The notes beneath the pieces are model-generated. The model was not told the origin of the DNA. It did not search any database and worked only from the letters and a program-made list of their open reading frames with translations. This document shows positions 34,352 through 41,730 of a DNA stretch of 64,000 bases, in pieces (positions within the stretch are counted from its first letter, which is position 1; the number at the start of each line of letters is the position of its first letter). The translations under genes and the position numbers were made by a program. Source of the stretch: Ramlibacter sp. (GTDB lineage: Bacteria; Pseudomonadota; Gammaproteobacteria; Burkholderiales; Burkholderiaceae_C); contig JAUYOG010000023.1 of the NCBI GenBank assembly GCA_030695945.1, positions 1 to 64,000 of the forward strand. Reading direction: 5' to 3'.

Positions 34352-35575
34352 ATGCAGGACGGCGTCGCCGCATCGCGGGCCAGTTTCGCCCGGGTCTTTC
34401 CCGCGCTGTGGGTGGCCGCGTTCTTCGGTTTCACGTTCACGGGGTCCGTCGTTTCACCGCCCGACATCGCCCTGACGGTGCTGGCCGTGCTGGGCGCAAT
34501 CTACGGGCTCGCCTTCGCGCGGGGCGAGTGGCGAGAGATGGTCGCCGGGCATCCGCTCATGCTGGCGGCGTCGCTGGCCCTGGCGGTGGCGATCCTCTGG
34601 TCGCAATCGATGATGGCCTGGCGTGGCGTGCCGCCGTCGGACACCGTGCCGGCGCAGACCGCCGTGCTGCTGTGCCTGCCGGTGCTGGCAGTGTTCCTGT
34701 CGGACGGACGGATCTTCAAGGCGGTGGTGGCGTTGTTTGCCGCGGTATGCCTCTGGCACTTCGTCATGATGCCCGTCGAGGCCATGATGGGCTTCAAGCT
34801 CACTTGGCATCCACACTTCCTGCTGGCGCGCGCGGCCTGGCCCTTCCAGTTCCAGGCGTCGGGCCTGGCGTGGCAGACCTTCTGCTTCGTCGGCCTGTTT
34901 CTGCCGCTGTTCTACCTCGCGTGGGGCCCGTTGTTCGAGCGGCGCGTGTTCGACAGGTTGCGGCTGCCCCATGGGTTGGTGGGCCTGCTGCCGCTGCTGT
35001 GGCTGATCCCGGTGTCGAGCGTGCAGTCGCGCAGCGGCCTGGCCGGCGCGCTGGTCGCGGGGGTGCTGGCGATGCTGGCCTGGCACAAGCGCCCCGGCGT
35101 CGCGCGCTGGCTGCTGCTGGCCGGCGTGGGCGTCCTGGTCGTCTGGTTATACCTGTACCTGTTCGCCGAAGGCAAGACCGGCCCCGGCCTGCGCTGGGCG
35201 TACCTGCAGGCGTACGTTCGCGAGGCGATGGACTGGCAATGGCTCACGACAGGGCGCGGATTCTCGCGCGAGGTTCCGGCGCCGGTGGTCGTGCCCGGGT
35301 TGATGCCGCTGGCGCACAGCCACAACGACATCGCCCAGGTGTTCTACAGCTGGGGCCTGCCGGGCCTGCTGGCGTATGCGGCTTTCTGGTTCGCGATGCT
35401 GCGGTTGGTGTTTTCCCGCTTCGTGGCGCGCGGCGAGTACTGGCCCGCGCTGGCGCTCGTCGCGGTGATTCCGAACCTCGTCACCGACGTCGGCTTCCAC
35501 TTCTTCGAGAAGGCCGCCTTCCTCGTCATCCTCGTGGCGATGTGCATGGCGTGCGCGCCGAAGCGCGTGGCTTAG
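34352..35575 (+). CDS. O-antigen ligase/Wzy-like polytopic membrane protein
   Basis: This 407-residue protein has about 11 hydrophobic helices and a periplasmic loop between about residues 285 and 330. That loop contains RGFSREVPAPVVVPGLMPLAHSHNDIAQVFYSWGLPGLL; the H-S-H-N motif before the following helix is the hallmark of the WaaL/Wzy_C family. Such proteins transfer or polymerise glycan chains on the periplasmic face. No polysaccharide cluster is next to it. ATG 34352 follows the hydratase stop by 4 bases. The 3' end overlaps the thioesterase gene by 4 bases. Confidence 0.8.
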   Translation: MQDGVAASRASFARVFPALWVAAFFGFTFTGSVVSPPDIALTVLAVLGAIYGLAFARGEWREMVAGHPLMLAASLALAVAILWSQSMMAWRGVPPSDTVPAQTAVLLCLPVLAVFLSDGRIFKAVVALFAAVCLWHFVMMPVEAMMGFKLTWHPHFLLARAAWPFQFQASGLAWQTFCFVGLFLPLFYLAWGPLFERRVFDRLRLPHGLVGLLPLLWLIPVSSVQSRSGLAGALVAGVLAMLAWHKRPGVARWLLLAGVGVLVVWLYLYLFAEGKTGPGLRWAYLQAYVREAMDWQWLTTGRGFSREVPAPVVVPGLMPLAHSHNDIAQVFYSWGLPGLLAYAAFWFAMLRLVFSRFVARGEYWPALALVAVIPNLVTDVGFHFFEKAAFLVILVAMCMACAPKRVA

Positions 35576-35982
35576 CGCCGGGTGATCGGCCGGGGCTTGC
35601 CGGCCTCGTCGATGGCGACGTAGGTGAGCGACGCCTCCGTCACCTTCACGTACCGCCCTTGCGCCCGGAAGCGCTCGGCGTACACCTCCACCTCCACCGT
35701 GATCGAGGTGTTGCCGATGCGCGTGACGGACGCGAAGAACGACAGGATGTCGCCCACCCGCACCGGCTGCTTGAAGATGAACTGGTTCACCGCGACGGTC
35801 GCCATCCGCCCATCGACGTAGCGGGCGGGTACCACGGAGCCGGCCAGGTCGACCTGGGCCATGACCCAGCCGCCGAAGATGTCGCCATTGGCGTTGCAGT
35901 CCGCCGGCATGGGGATCACCTTGAGAACCAGCTCCTTGTCCGAGGGCAAGGGGGCGGCGTGCAGGCTTGAGTTCTCGGACAT
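35572..35982 (-). CDS. Acyl-CoA thioesterase, YciA-like
   Basis: This 136-residue hotdog protein reads LVLKVIPMPADCNANGDIFGGWVMAQVDLAGSVVPARY, the canonical YciA/BACH start with the catalytic Asp in N-x-N-G-D-I-F-G-G-W. It then has TVAVNQFIFKQPVRVGDILSF and EVEVYAERF. It hydrolyses short to medium acyl-CoAs. ATG 35982 or GTG 35988 may be the start. It is divergent from the ABC exporter. Confidence 0.9.
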   Translation of the reverse strand: MSENSSLHAAPLPSDKELVLKVIPMPADCNANGDIFGGWVMAQVDLAGSVVPARYVDGRMATVAVNQFIFKQPVRVGDILSFFASVTRIGNTSITVEVEVYAERFRAQGRYVKVTEASLTYVAIDEAGKPRPITRR

Positions 35983-36024
35983 GGGCACAATCTCTCTTCA
36001 GTAGACCAACCAGGATTGTCCCCG

Positions 36025-37884
36025 ATGCGCCGTGCCGGCGATTTAGCCCGTTCCTCCATGGCGCTGCCGCCAGGCGCCGTCGAGCCGCCACGCGGCCACA
36101 CCGATTGGGCCACGCTCAAGCGCCTCTTCCCCTACCTCTGGCAGTACAAGCTGCGGGTGGTGGGCGCGCTGGTGTTCATGATCGCGGCCAAGCTGGCGAA
36201 CGTGGGCGTGCCCATGCTGCTCAAGACGCTGGTGGACGCCATGTCGTTCAAGCCCGGCGATCCTTCGGCCGTGCTCGTGGTGCCGGTGGGGCTGCTGCTG
36301 GCCTACGGCCTGCTGCGCCTTTCCACCACGCTCTTCACCGAGCTGCGCGAGTTCATCTTCTCCAAGGCCACGCAGGGCGCGGCGCGCAGCATCGCGCTGC
36401 AGACCTTCCAGCACCTGCATGCGCTCAGCCTGCGCTTCCACCTGGAGCGGCAGACCGGCGGCATGACGCGCGACATCGAGCGCGGCGTGCGCGGTATCGA
36501 ATCGCTCATCTCCTATTCGCTGTTCAGCATCTTCCCCACGCTGATCGAGGTGGCGCTGGTGCTCGCCATCCTGGGCGCGAAGTTCGACATGTGGTTCGTC
36601 TGGATCACCCTCGGCGCGCTGGCCTTCTACATCGTCTACACCGTGACGGTGACGGAATGGCGCACCAAGTTCCGCAAGGAAGCCAACGAGTTCGACTCCG
36701 CCGCGCACACCAAGGCCGTGGACTCGCTGCTGAACTACGAGACGGTGAAGTATTTCAACAACGAGGAATTCGAGTCGCGCCGCTACGACGAGAGCCTGCA
36801 GAAGCTGCGCATCGCGCGCCTGAAGAGCCAGACGACGCTGTCGATGCTGAATACCGGACAGCAGCTGATCATCGCGGTGGGGCTGGTGGCGATGCTCTGG
36901 CGGGCGACGCAGGGCGTCGTGCAGGGCACCATGACGCTCGGCGACCTGGTGATGGTCAATGCCTTCATGATCCAGCTGTACATACCGCTCAACTTCCTGG
37001 GCGTGCTGTACCGGGAGATCAAGCAGAGCCTGACGGACCTGGACAAGATGTTCGTGCTGATGGAAAAGGAGCGCGAGGTGGCGGATTCACCGGAGGCCCG
37101 GCCGCTGGCGATCGGCGGTGACGCCAACGTCCGCTTCGAGGACGTCAGCTTCGCGTACGAGCCGGCGCGCCCCATCCTGCACCACGTGAGCTTCGAGATT
37201 CCCGCCGGCAAGACGGTGGCCGTGGTCGGGCCCTCGGGCTCGGGCAAGTCGACACTGGCGCGATTGCTCTATCGCTTCTACGACGTCCAGCACGGGCGCA
37301 TTACCATCGCCGGCCAGGACATCCGCGAGGTGACTCAGTCCAGCGTGCGCCAGGCGATCGGCATCGTGCCGCAGGACACCGTGCTGTTCAACGACACGGT
37401 GGAATACAACATCGCCTACGGCCGCCCCGGCGCGAGCCGCGCCGAAGTGGAGGAGGCTGCCCGCGCCGCGCGCATCCACGGCTTCATCGAATCGACGCCC
37501 AAGGGCTACGACACCATGGTGGGCGAGCGCGGGTTGAAGCTCTCGGGCGGCGAGAAGCAGCGCGTGGCCATTGCGCGCACGCTGCTCAAGAACCCGCCGA
37601 TCATGATCTTCGACGAGGCCACGTCCGCACTCGACTCCGCCAACGAGCGCGCCATCCAGGCCGAGCTGAAGGGCGTGGCGCAGAACAAGACCACGCTCGT
37701 CATCGCGCACCGCCTGTCGACGGTGGTGGATGCGCACGAGATCCTGGTGCTGGAAGCCGGCCGCATCATCGAGCGCGGCACGCACGGTGACCTGCTGGCC
37801 CGGGGCGGCCGTTATGCCGAGATGTGGGCGCTGCAGCAGCAGAGCGGCGAGGGCGAGAAATTCAGTGAAGTGATGGGGATGTAA
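36025..37884 (+). CDS. ATM1/HMT1-type ABC exporter (fused permease-ATPase)
   Basis: This 619-residue half-transporter has six membrane helices in residues 40-330 (LRVVGALVFMIAAKLANVGVPMLLKTLVDAM; RQTGGMTRDIERGVRGIESLI; NYETVKYFNNEEFE; LNFLGVLYREIKQSLTDLDKMF). The ATPase has Walker [10 protein letters not shown], signature LSGGEKQRVAIAR, Walker B IMIFDEATSALD and the H-loop VIAHRLST. The NYETVKYFNNE motif defines the ATM1 group, which exports glutathione- or sulfur-containing compounds or metal-thiol conjugates. ATG 36025 is preferred to TTG 36016. Confidence 0.9.
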   Translation: MRRAGDLARSSMALPPGAVEPPRGHTDWATLKRLFPYLWQYKLRVVGALVFMIAAKLANVGVPMLLKTLVDAMSFKPGDPSAVLVVPVGLLLAYGLLRLSTTLFTELREFIFSKATQGAARSIALQTFQHLHALSLRFHLERQTGGMTRDIERGVRGIESLISYSLFSIFPTLIEVALVLAILGAKFDMWFVWITLGALAFYIVYTVTVTEWRTKFRKEANEFDSAAHTKAVDSLLNYETVKYFNNEEFESRRYDESLQKLRIARLKSQTTLSMLNTGQQLIIAVGLVAMLWRATQGVVQGTMTLGDLVMVNAFMIQLYIPLNFLGVLYREIKQSLTDLDKMFVLMEKEREVADSPEARPLAIGGDANVRFEDVSFAYEPARPILHHVSFEIPAGKTVAVVGPSGSGKSTLARLLYRFYDVQHGRITIAGQDIREVTQSSVRQAIGIVPQDTVLFNDTVEYNIAYGRPGASRAEVEEAARAARIHGFIESTPKGYDTMVGERGLKLSGGEKQRVAIARTLLKNPPIMIFDEATSALDSANERAIQAELKGVAQNKTTLVIAHRLSTVVDAHEILVLEAGRIIERGTHGDLLARGGRYAEMWALQQQSGEGEKFSEVMGM

Positions 37885-37920
37885 ACTCCGCCGAAACAGA
37901 CTCGCCGGGGGAGGGTAATC

Positions 37921-38808
37921 ATGGCCGCACAGCTTGAGACGGCGCCTGCTGGCGCGCGCGCGGAGAGCACGTTGTTGCGCAACCTCAATGTGTTTATCGC
38001 CGCATTCGTGCTCGGCGTGGCGGTCGGCGGATGGGTATTGATGGTGCCCACCTCGCTCGTCCTCAAGCTCTTCATTGAGCCGCGCCGCGCGGAGATCGTC
38101 GCGCTGCCCGCCTCGTATGTTGTCCTGGCGGCGATACTCGCGTGGCACTGGTGGCGAACCGGCCTGTCACCCAAGGTGCGCCGGCCCGAGCGTGAGGGGA
38201 GTTTCCGCAAGGGCCATGCCTTGCTCCTGGTTTCGAACTTGCTGGCCGTGGGCGGACCCGCTTCGTCGTTCTTGCTGCCCGCGTTGCTGGTGCACACGAA
38301 GCTGCCGACACTGGCCTCCGCGATCATGGCGGCCTACCCGCTCAGCATGATCGCCGGCATCGCGGGGCTGATCATGGTATGGAGCGCGCGCCCGGCCGCG
38401 GACGCGGCGGCACCGGCCGATGCCGATGCGTTCGCCGACACGGTCGCCCAGGGGCCGGCCGCAATCGCCCGCTGGCCCGCCAGGCCGGCGAAGAAGAAGG
38501 AGAAGGCGAGCGTGGCGAGTGCGTTGCCAGCGGTGCTGGGCATGGGCGCATCGGCACTGTTAACCTTCATTTTCCTCGTCTTCGCGAGCCTGGGCTTCCA
38601 GGGACGCACGAAGATGTTCACGGGCACGGTGCTGCCCATCGCGGGCGTGTGCTTCGTGTTCTACGTGACTACCGTCATCTGGCTGCTGGGCACTGCGCGG
38701 CGCAGCGCCGCGACTGCGCTGGCTTGGTCACCCGTGCTGCTTGGTGTGATCGGCCTGCCGGCGCTGCAAGTCATCGCGATGGCCGTAGCCGTTTTGCTGG
38801 GCAAGTAG
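37921..38808 (+). CDS. Polytopic membrane protein of unknown family
   Basis: This 295-residue protein has about eight hydrophobic helices in two groups (about 20-165 and 205-293). An Ala-rich acidic then Lys-rich cytoplasmic linker (AADAAAPADADAFAD...AKKKEK) separates them. No family is recognised. RBS GGGGGAGG precedes the ATG. It is followed by a strong hairpin at 38831-38860 and then by the first cassette-type site, so it marks the chromosomal edge of the cassette array. Confidence 0.75.
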   Translation: MAAQLETAPAGARAESTLLRNLNVFIAAFVLGVAVGGWVLMVPTSLVLKLFIEPRRAEIVALPASYVVLAAILAWHWWRTGLSPKVRRPEREGSFRKGHALLLVSNLLAVGGPASSFLLPALLVHTKLPTLASAIMAAYPLSMIAGIAGLIMVWSARPAADAAAPADADAFADTVAQGPAAIARWPARPAKKKEKASVASALPAVLGMGASALLTFIFLVFASLGFQGRTKMFTGTVLPIAGVCFVFYVTTVIWLLGTARRSAATALAWSPVLLGVIGLPALQVIAMAVAVLLGK

Positions 38809-38830
38809 GCTGCGGCTTCCGGCTCACCGC

Positions 38831-38860
38831 ATGCCGGCGCCGGGACGGCGGCGCCGGCAT
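38831..38860 (+). terminator. Strong hairpin, probable terminator
   Basis: ATGCCGGCGCC and GGCGCCGGCAT are perfect 11-base arms around an 8-base loop, 22 bases after the membrane protein stop. There is no T-run, so termination would be weak or Rho-assisted. Confidence 0.55.
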
Positions 38861-38929
38861 CTGCTATCGACCGGAGAGGGTTCAAGGCGGAAAATTGAAC
38901 ATCCAGTGCCGTTTTGGCTCACTATGAGC

Positions 38930-39019
38930 GCTAACAAGTCCGTCAACGCCGACGCCCAAGGGCGACCGCGCCTGCGGCGCTTCAGTTCCTTGGGCGCCGG
39001 TTACGTCAGCCTTAGGTCG
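38930..39019 (+). other. attC-like recombination site 1
   Basis: The left half GCTAACAAGTC...CGCCGACGCCCAAGG pairs with the right half CCTTGGGCGCCGG...GTCAGCCTTAGG. The right box (CTTAGGT) departs from GTTRRRY, so it is probably decayed. It is the first site of the array. Confidence 0.6.
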
Positions 39020-39026
39020 TTGCCAA

Positions 39027-39311
39027 ATGCTAAAAGTCGTCCTGGTCACAAATGCCACGTCGCGTTTGCCCCACGATCTTGCGGCTCTCGGACTTAGTCA
39101 AAGCTTCTACTGCGTCGTCAATTCCAGTGAAGAGGGAGTCGCCAAGCCCGACCCGGAACTTCTAAGAGTGGCGCTAGCGCGAGCAGACGCAAGTCCAGAA
39201 CAAGCGCTGTTCGTCGACGACACCATCGCCAACGTTGACGCGGGGCGTTCCCTTGGCATACTCAGCCATCACTTTGTAGGGTATGAGCCGATGCTCGCGT
39301 TTCTACGCTAG
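39027..39311 (+). pseudogene. HAD-superfamily hydrolase, C-terminal half only
   Basis: This 94-residue frame contains HAD motif II (VLVTNAT), motif III Lys (GVAKPDPELL) and motif IV (ALFVDDTIANVDAGRSLG). It has no motif I nucleophile aspartate and no cap domain, which should make up the first half of a HAD-IA enzyme. It begins 8 bases after attC site 1, so the cassette seems to carry a 5'-truncated gene. An intact short protein is possible but could not be a standard phosphatase. Confidence 0.7.
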
Positions 39312-39336
39312 GTCGGGGCTATTAATGACGAAGCGC

Positions 39337-39417
39337 TCTAACAGGTCAATCGACACGGACGTCATCGCGGCGGGCTTCGCCCGCCTATGTGCCGCCGGTC
39401 ATTTCCGGCGTTATACC
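39337..39417 (+). other. attC recombination site 2
   Basis: CTCTAAC (39337-39343) opens the site, GACACGGACG and GCCGGTCATTTCCGGC form the inner arms around a GCGGGCTTCGCCCGC hairpin, and GTTATAC (39411-39417) closes it. The closing box is the exact reverse complement of the box opening site 3. Confidence 0.8.
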
Positions 39418-39431
39418 GCTGGGCCAGGCTG

Positions 39432-39459
39432 TTGACGTACATACGCCGTGTATATACAC
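39432..39459 (+). promoter_or_regulatory. Promoter and palindromic operator of the brnTA cassette
   Basis: TTGACG at 39432 and TATACA at 39453 form a plausible promoter with 15-base spacing. A perfect 12-base palindrome GTGTATATACAC (39448-39459) covers the -10 region, 6 bases before the toxin ATG. BrnA-type antitoxins repress their own promoter, so this is a likely operator. A promoter within a cassette is typical of toxin-antitoxin cassettes. Confidence 0.6.
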
Positions 39460-39465
39460 TAGCGC

Positions 39466-39742
39466 ATGGAGTTCATATGGTCAGAGGCGAAACGCTCAGC
39501 CAATCTCAAAGCCACACGGGCTCGACTTTGTTGATGCGGCGTTTGTGTTTGAGGGCGTGACCTTCACCTTCGAAGACGATCGGTTCTCCTACGGCGAGCA
39601 GCGCTTTGTCACCTTAGGGCTACTCGCAGGCATTCCCGTTTCAGTAGTTCATACGGAGAGTGAAAATGAAATCCGCATCATCTCGTTCCGCAAAGCCACA
39701 AGCCGCGAAGCGCAAATCTACTTCAATGAAATCCAAAACTGA
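39466..39742 (+). pseudogene. brnT: BrnT-type ribonuclease toxin, frameshifted
   Basis: From ATG 39466 the frame reads MEFIWSEAKRSANLK, the BrnT N terminus, then runs into a stop after about seven more codons. One base later, at about 39511, the next frame continues exactly as BrnT should: HGLDFVDAAFVFEG, DDRFSYGEQRFVTLGLLAG and ESENEIRIISFRKATSREAQIYFN. Removing one G after CTCAAA restores a full ~91-residue protein. So the toxin has a +1 frameshift, either real inactivation or a base-calling error. The 3' end overlaps the antitoxin start, as in intact pairs. Confidence 0.85.
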
Positions 39743-39977
39743 TTGGGCTCGCCTGAAGGAGGGCGAGGCTGGTGCTCCGACAAAAGACCACCCGGAAGGC
39801 AGCGTTGCGCACATCGTGCGCGGCGTTGTGCGCCGCGGTCTGCAGCCGCTTCCGTCGAAAGCGTCCATTTCGCTCCGGGTGGATCAAGACGTCCTCGAAT
39901 GGTTCAAGGCGCAAGGCCCTGGGTACCAGACCCGCATCAATACCGTTTTGCGGGCTTTTCGTGACGCATCGGTATAA
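39666..39977 (+). CDS. brnA: BrnA-type antitoxin
   Basis: This 103-residue protein has a basic, Ser/Lys-rich N terminus. Its C-terminal ribbon-helix-helix domain reads SISLRVDQDVLEWFKAQGPGYQTRINTVLRAFRDA, the BrnA/DUF4415 signature. It would bind and neutralise BrnT and repress the pair. GGAGAG precedes ATG 39666 (GTG 39660 is also possible). The stop TAA lies inside the left box of attC site 3. The frame is intact although the toxin is broken. Confidence 0.9.
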   Translation: MKSASSRSAKPQAAKRKSTSMKSKTDWARLKEGEAGAPTKDHPEGSVAHIVRGVVRRGLQPLPSKASISLRVDQDVLEWFKAQGPGYQTRINTVLRAFRDASV

Positions 39978-40061
39978 CAGGTCCTTCGACGCGGACGCAC
40001 AACTGCGTTCGTGCGCTTCGCGCACTCCTGTCTTGTGCGCCGGTCAAGTCCGACGTTAGAT
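39971..40061 (+). other. attC recombination site 3
   Basis: GTATAAC (39972-39978), inner arms GGTCCTTCGACGCGGACGCAC and GTGCGCCGGTCAAGTCCGAC, and closing box GTTAGAT (40055-40061) make a complete attC of about 90 bases. The opening box is the reverse complement of GTTATAC at 39411, showing these two ends were once joined in the excised circular brnTA cassette. Confidence 0.85.
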
Positions 40062-40065
40062 CTGC

Positions 40066-40572
40066 ATGAACATCGCGCCGTATCCGAGCTTCTCATCCAT
40101 CCTCGTCCGCGCTCTCGTGGCGTATTCCGTTTATGAGCACAGGTACGAAGGGGGAACGGCAACAGCAATTCGGCTCACCTTGCACCGGCGAGGGTGCACC
40201 CTCGAAGACGATGGACGAGGAATCGGCCTTCATCGCGAAGGCTACGTCACAGGTCTCGTAGAGCAATTGGCCGTGCGTGGCGGCGCAGTGGCGCTGCACG
40301 GACTTGGCTTGGCGCTCATTTCCATGTCGTCGCCGTCCATGGCGATCGAGTCGCGGCGCGACGGACGCAAGTATTCACAGCATTTCAGCTGGGGAGTTGC
40401 ACAAGGTGGCGTCCAGGCTGAGCCCTGGGAAGGACCGAGTGGCAGCCGTATCACGTTCACTTTGCAAGACTCAGCCACCGAAATCGATATCGACGAGGTC
40501 GCCGCGCAAGTACAGTTGTGGCGGTCAGCGCATCCCGAACTTCGCATTGACGTAGCGCAAGGCGCCGGTTAA
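40066..40572 (+). CDS. GyrB-like (GHKL) mini ATPase, gene cassette
   Basis: This 168-residue protein reads like the N-terminal ATPase domain of GyrB/ParE alone: LEDDGRGIG (G1 box; about 46-54), VALHGLGLALISMSS (lid/G2; about 75-89), ESRRDGRKYSQHFSWG, and GPSGSRITFTLQDS (about 125-138). The N box that should contain a catalytic Glu and Mg-binding Asn is replaced by VAYSVYEHRYEG, so ATP hydrolysis is doubtful. No transducer or DNA-cleavage domain follows. ATG 40066 lies 5 bases after attC site 3. No attC closes it, so it may have fused with the next cassette. Function unknown; a topoisomerase decoy or inhibitor is conceivable. Confidence 0.75.
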   Translation: MNIAPYPSFSSILVRALVAYSVYEHRYEGGTATAIRLTLHRRGCTLEDDGRGIGLHREGYVTGLVEQLAVRGGAVALHGLGLALISMSSPSMAIESRRDGRKYSQHFSWGVAQGGVQAEPWEGPSGSRITFTLQDSATEIDIDEVAAQVQLWRSAHPELRIDVAQGAG

Positions 40573-40613
40573 CTTCACGCCAGGCGGCACAGGAACCATC
40601 GACTCCTCACTCC

Positions 40614-40997
40614 ATGCATCAACAACAGCCTCCACTGTCGCTTCACGGGTCCTGCCATTGCGGGGCCGTTCGCCTGACTCTTCCGAGCGCGCCAGAGAAG
40701 GCGACAAGCTGCAACTGTTCCTTGTGTCGCCGCTCGGGCGCCATCTTCGTCTACTACGAGTTCGGAACGGTTTCCGTTCAGGGCCACCCGGAGAACACCG
40801 AGGAGTACGTATGGGGCGATCGCACGCTCAGAAACGTACGCTGCAAGACGTGCGGCATCCTCACTCACTGGGAGCCACTCGATTCGAAGCCTGGGGCGCG
40901 GCATGGCGTGAATCTGCGCAACTTCGATCCAAAGCTGTTGGAGTCCGTGGTTGTCAGGCGCTTCGACGGCGCGGACACTTGGACGTTCCTCGATTGA
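40614..40997 (+). CDS. GFA-family (Gfa-like) zinc protein, gene cassette
   Basis: This 127-residue protein has the GFA fold: GSCHCGAVRLTL with its first cysteines (about 12-23), SCNCSLCRRSGAIFVYY (about 32-48), RCKTCGILTHWEP (about 74-86) and GVNLRNFDP. The paired cysteines bind zinc. The family was named for glutathione-dependent formaldehyde activation, though most members are unassigned. It is closed by attC site at 41017. Confidence 0.88.
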   Translation: MHQQQPPLSLHGSCHCGAVRLTLPSAPEKATSCNCSLCRRSGAIFVYYEFGTVSVQGHPENTEEYVWGDRTLRNVRCKTCGILTHWEPLDSKPGARHGVNLRNFDPKLLESVVVRRFDGADTWTFLD

Positions 40998-41016
40998 AGG
41001 CGCCCGCCTCAGTGCC

Positions 41017-41094
41017 GCCTAACCCTTCCATCGAGAGGACAGCTTCCGGCGGGCTTCGCCCGCCTCCGGCTGCCCCTCATGTCAAACGTTAGCG
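41017..41094 (+). other. attC recombination site 4
   Basis: GCCTAAC (41017) opens the site, a CGGCGGGCTTCGCCCGCC hairpin is at its centre and GTTAGCG (41088-41094) closes it. Confidence 0.75.
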
Positions 41095-41109
41095 ATATTG
41101 GAGAGTTCT

Positions 41110-41424
41110 ATGATCTGTCGCATGTGGCATGGAGTTACACCGCGCTCGAAGGCCGACGCCTATACGGCCTTCCTTAAACAGCGAGCAATTCCTGATTACC
41201 GCTCAGTTCCCGGCAACCTGGATGTTGCCGTGCTGCGGCGAGACGAACCTGAGGTCACGCACTTCCTGACTGTGACCCATTGGGAATCGGAGGAGAGCAT
41301 CCGCGCTTTCGCTGGCGATGACCTGCTTAGGGCCAAGTACTATCCTGAGGATCAGGACTTTCTTCTTGAGTTTGAGGCTGAGGTCCAACATTTCGTTGTG
41401 GCGGCCTTTGCAGATGCCGCCTAA
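41110..41424 (+). CDS. Antibiotic-biosynthesis-monooxygenase (ABM) domain protein, gene cassette
   Basis: This 104-residue dimeric alpha-beta barrel type protein reads RMWHGVTPRSKADAYTAFL, VPGNLDVAVLRRDEPEVTHFLTVTHWESEESIRAFAG and EFEAEVQHFVV. ABM-fold proteins act on varied small molecules or haem; no catalytic function can be assigned. GGAGAG precedes ATG 41110. Its TAA lies in the attC left box. Confidence 0.82.
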   Translation: MICRMWHGVTPRSKADAYTAFLKQRAIPDYRSVPGNLDVAVLRRDEPEVTHFLTVTHWESEESIRAFAGDDLLRAKYYPEDQDFLLEFEAEVQHFVVAAFADAA

Positions 41425-41478
41425 CAATCCATTCAAGCCGAAACCGCTTCGCGGTTCGGCTTAATTCAGGCGTTAGCC
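41419..41478 (+). other. attC recombination site 5 (canonical)
   Basis: This 60-base site is the clearest in the array: GCCTAAC, then CAAGCCG, a central AACCGCTTCGCGGTT hairpin, CGGCTTAATTCAGGC and closing GTTAGCC (41472-41478). It closely follows the textbook 59-base element layout. Confidence 0.9.
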
Positions 41479-41487
41479 GGCACCTTC

Positions 41488-41724
41488 ATGCTCAGCCGAC
41501 GCGCCGCGCTGTTTTGGTCTTTGCTTGTCGGCGTAGTGGTGGGCGGTGGCTACCCATGCATCGACCTCGTCGTGGCTTGCCGAATACCGGCGTCCGAGGC
41601 ATGCGTTTGGGGGAAGGCCTATTTCCCTCTCAGCCTCGGCCTGAGTCTGGTCCTCTTGGGTGGAATCAGCGCTGGATTGGTGTATGCCTGGCTGGCATGG
41701 CGCCGCAAGCAGAAAGGACGTTAG
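41488..41724 (+). CDS. Small two-helix membrane protein, gene cassette
   Basis: This 78-residue protein has hydrophobic segments at about 8-30 and 47-70, a Cys-containing loop between them (CIDLVVACRIPASEACVWG) and a basic cytoplasmic tail (RRKQKGR). It starts 10 bases after attC site 5. Its stop TAG is inside the junction box GTTAGAC at 41720, and no full attC precedes that junction. No family is recognised. Confidence 0.65.
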   Translation: MLSRRAALFWSLLVGVVVGGGYPCIDLVVACRIPASEACVWGKAYFPLSLGLSLVLLGGISAGLVYAWLAWRRKQKGR

Positions 41725-41726
41725 AC
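41720..41726 (+). other. Cassette junction box GTTAGAC
   Basis: GTTAGAC is the exact reverse complement of GTCTAAC at 42313-42319, which opens the remnant site after the phosphotransferase gene. The pair delimits one cassette, although the attC palindrome that should precede the junction is missing. Confidence 0.7.
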
Positions 41727-41730
41727 CTCA

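Noticed and set aside
41017-41478. attC palindromes considered as CRISPR repeats or REP elements
   Set aside because: Spacing is gene-sized, the centres differ, and the conserved parts are the RYYYAAC and GTTRRRY ends, which fits attC sites only.
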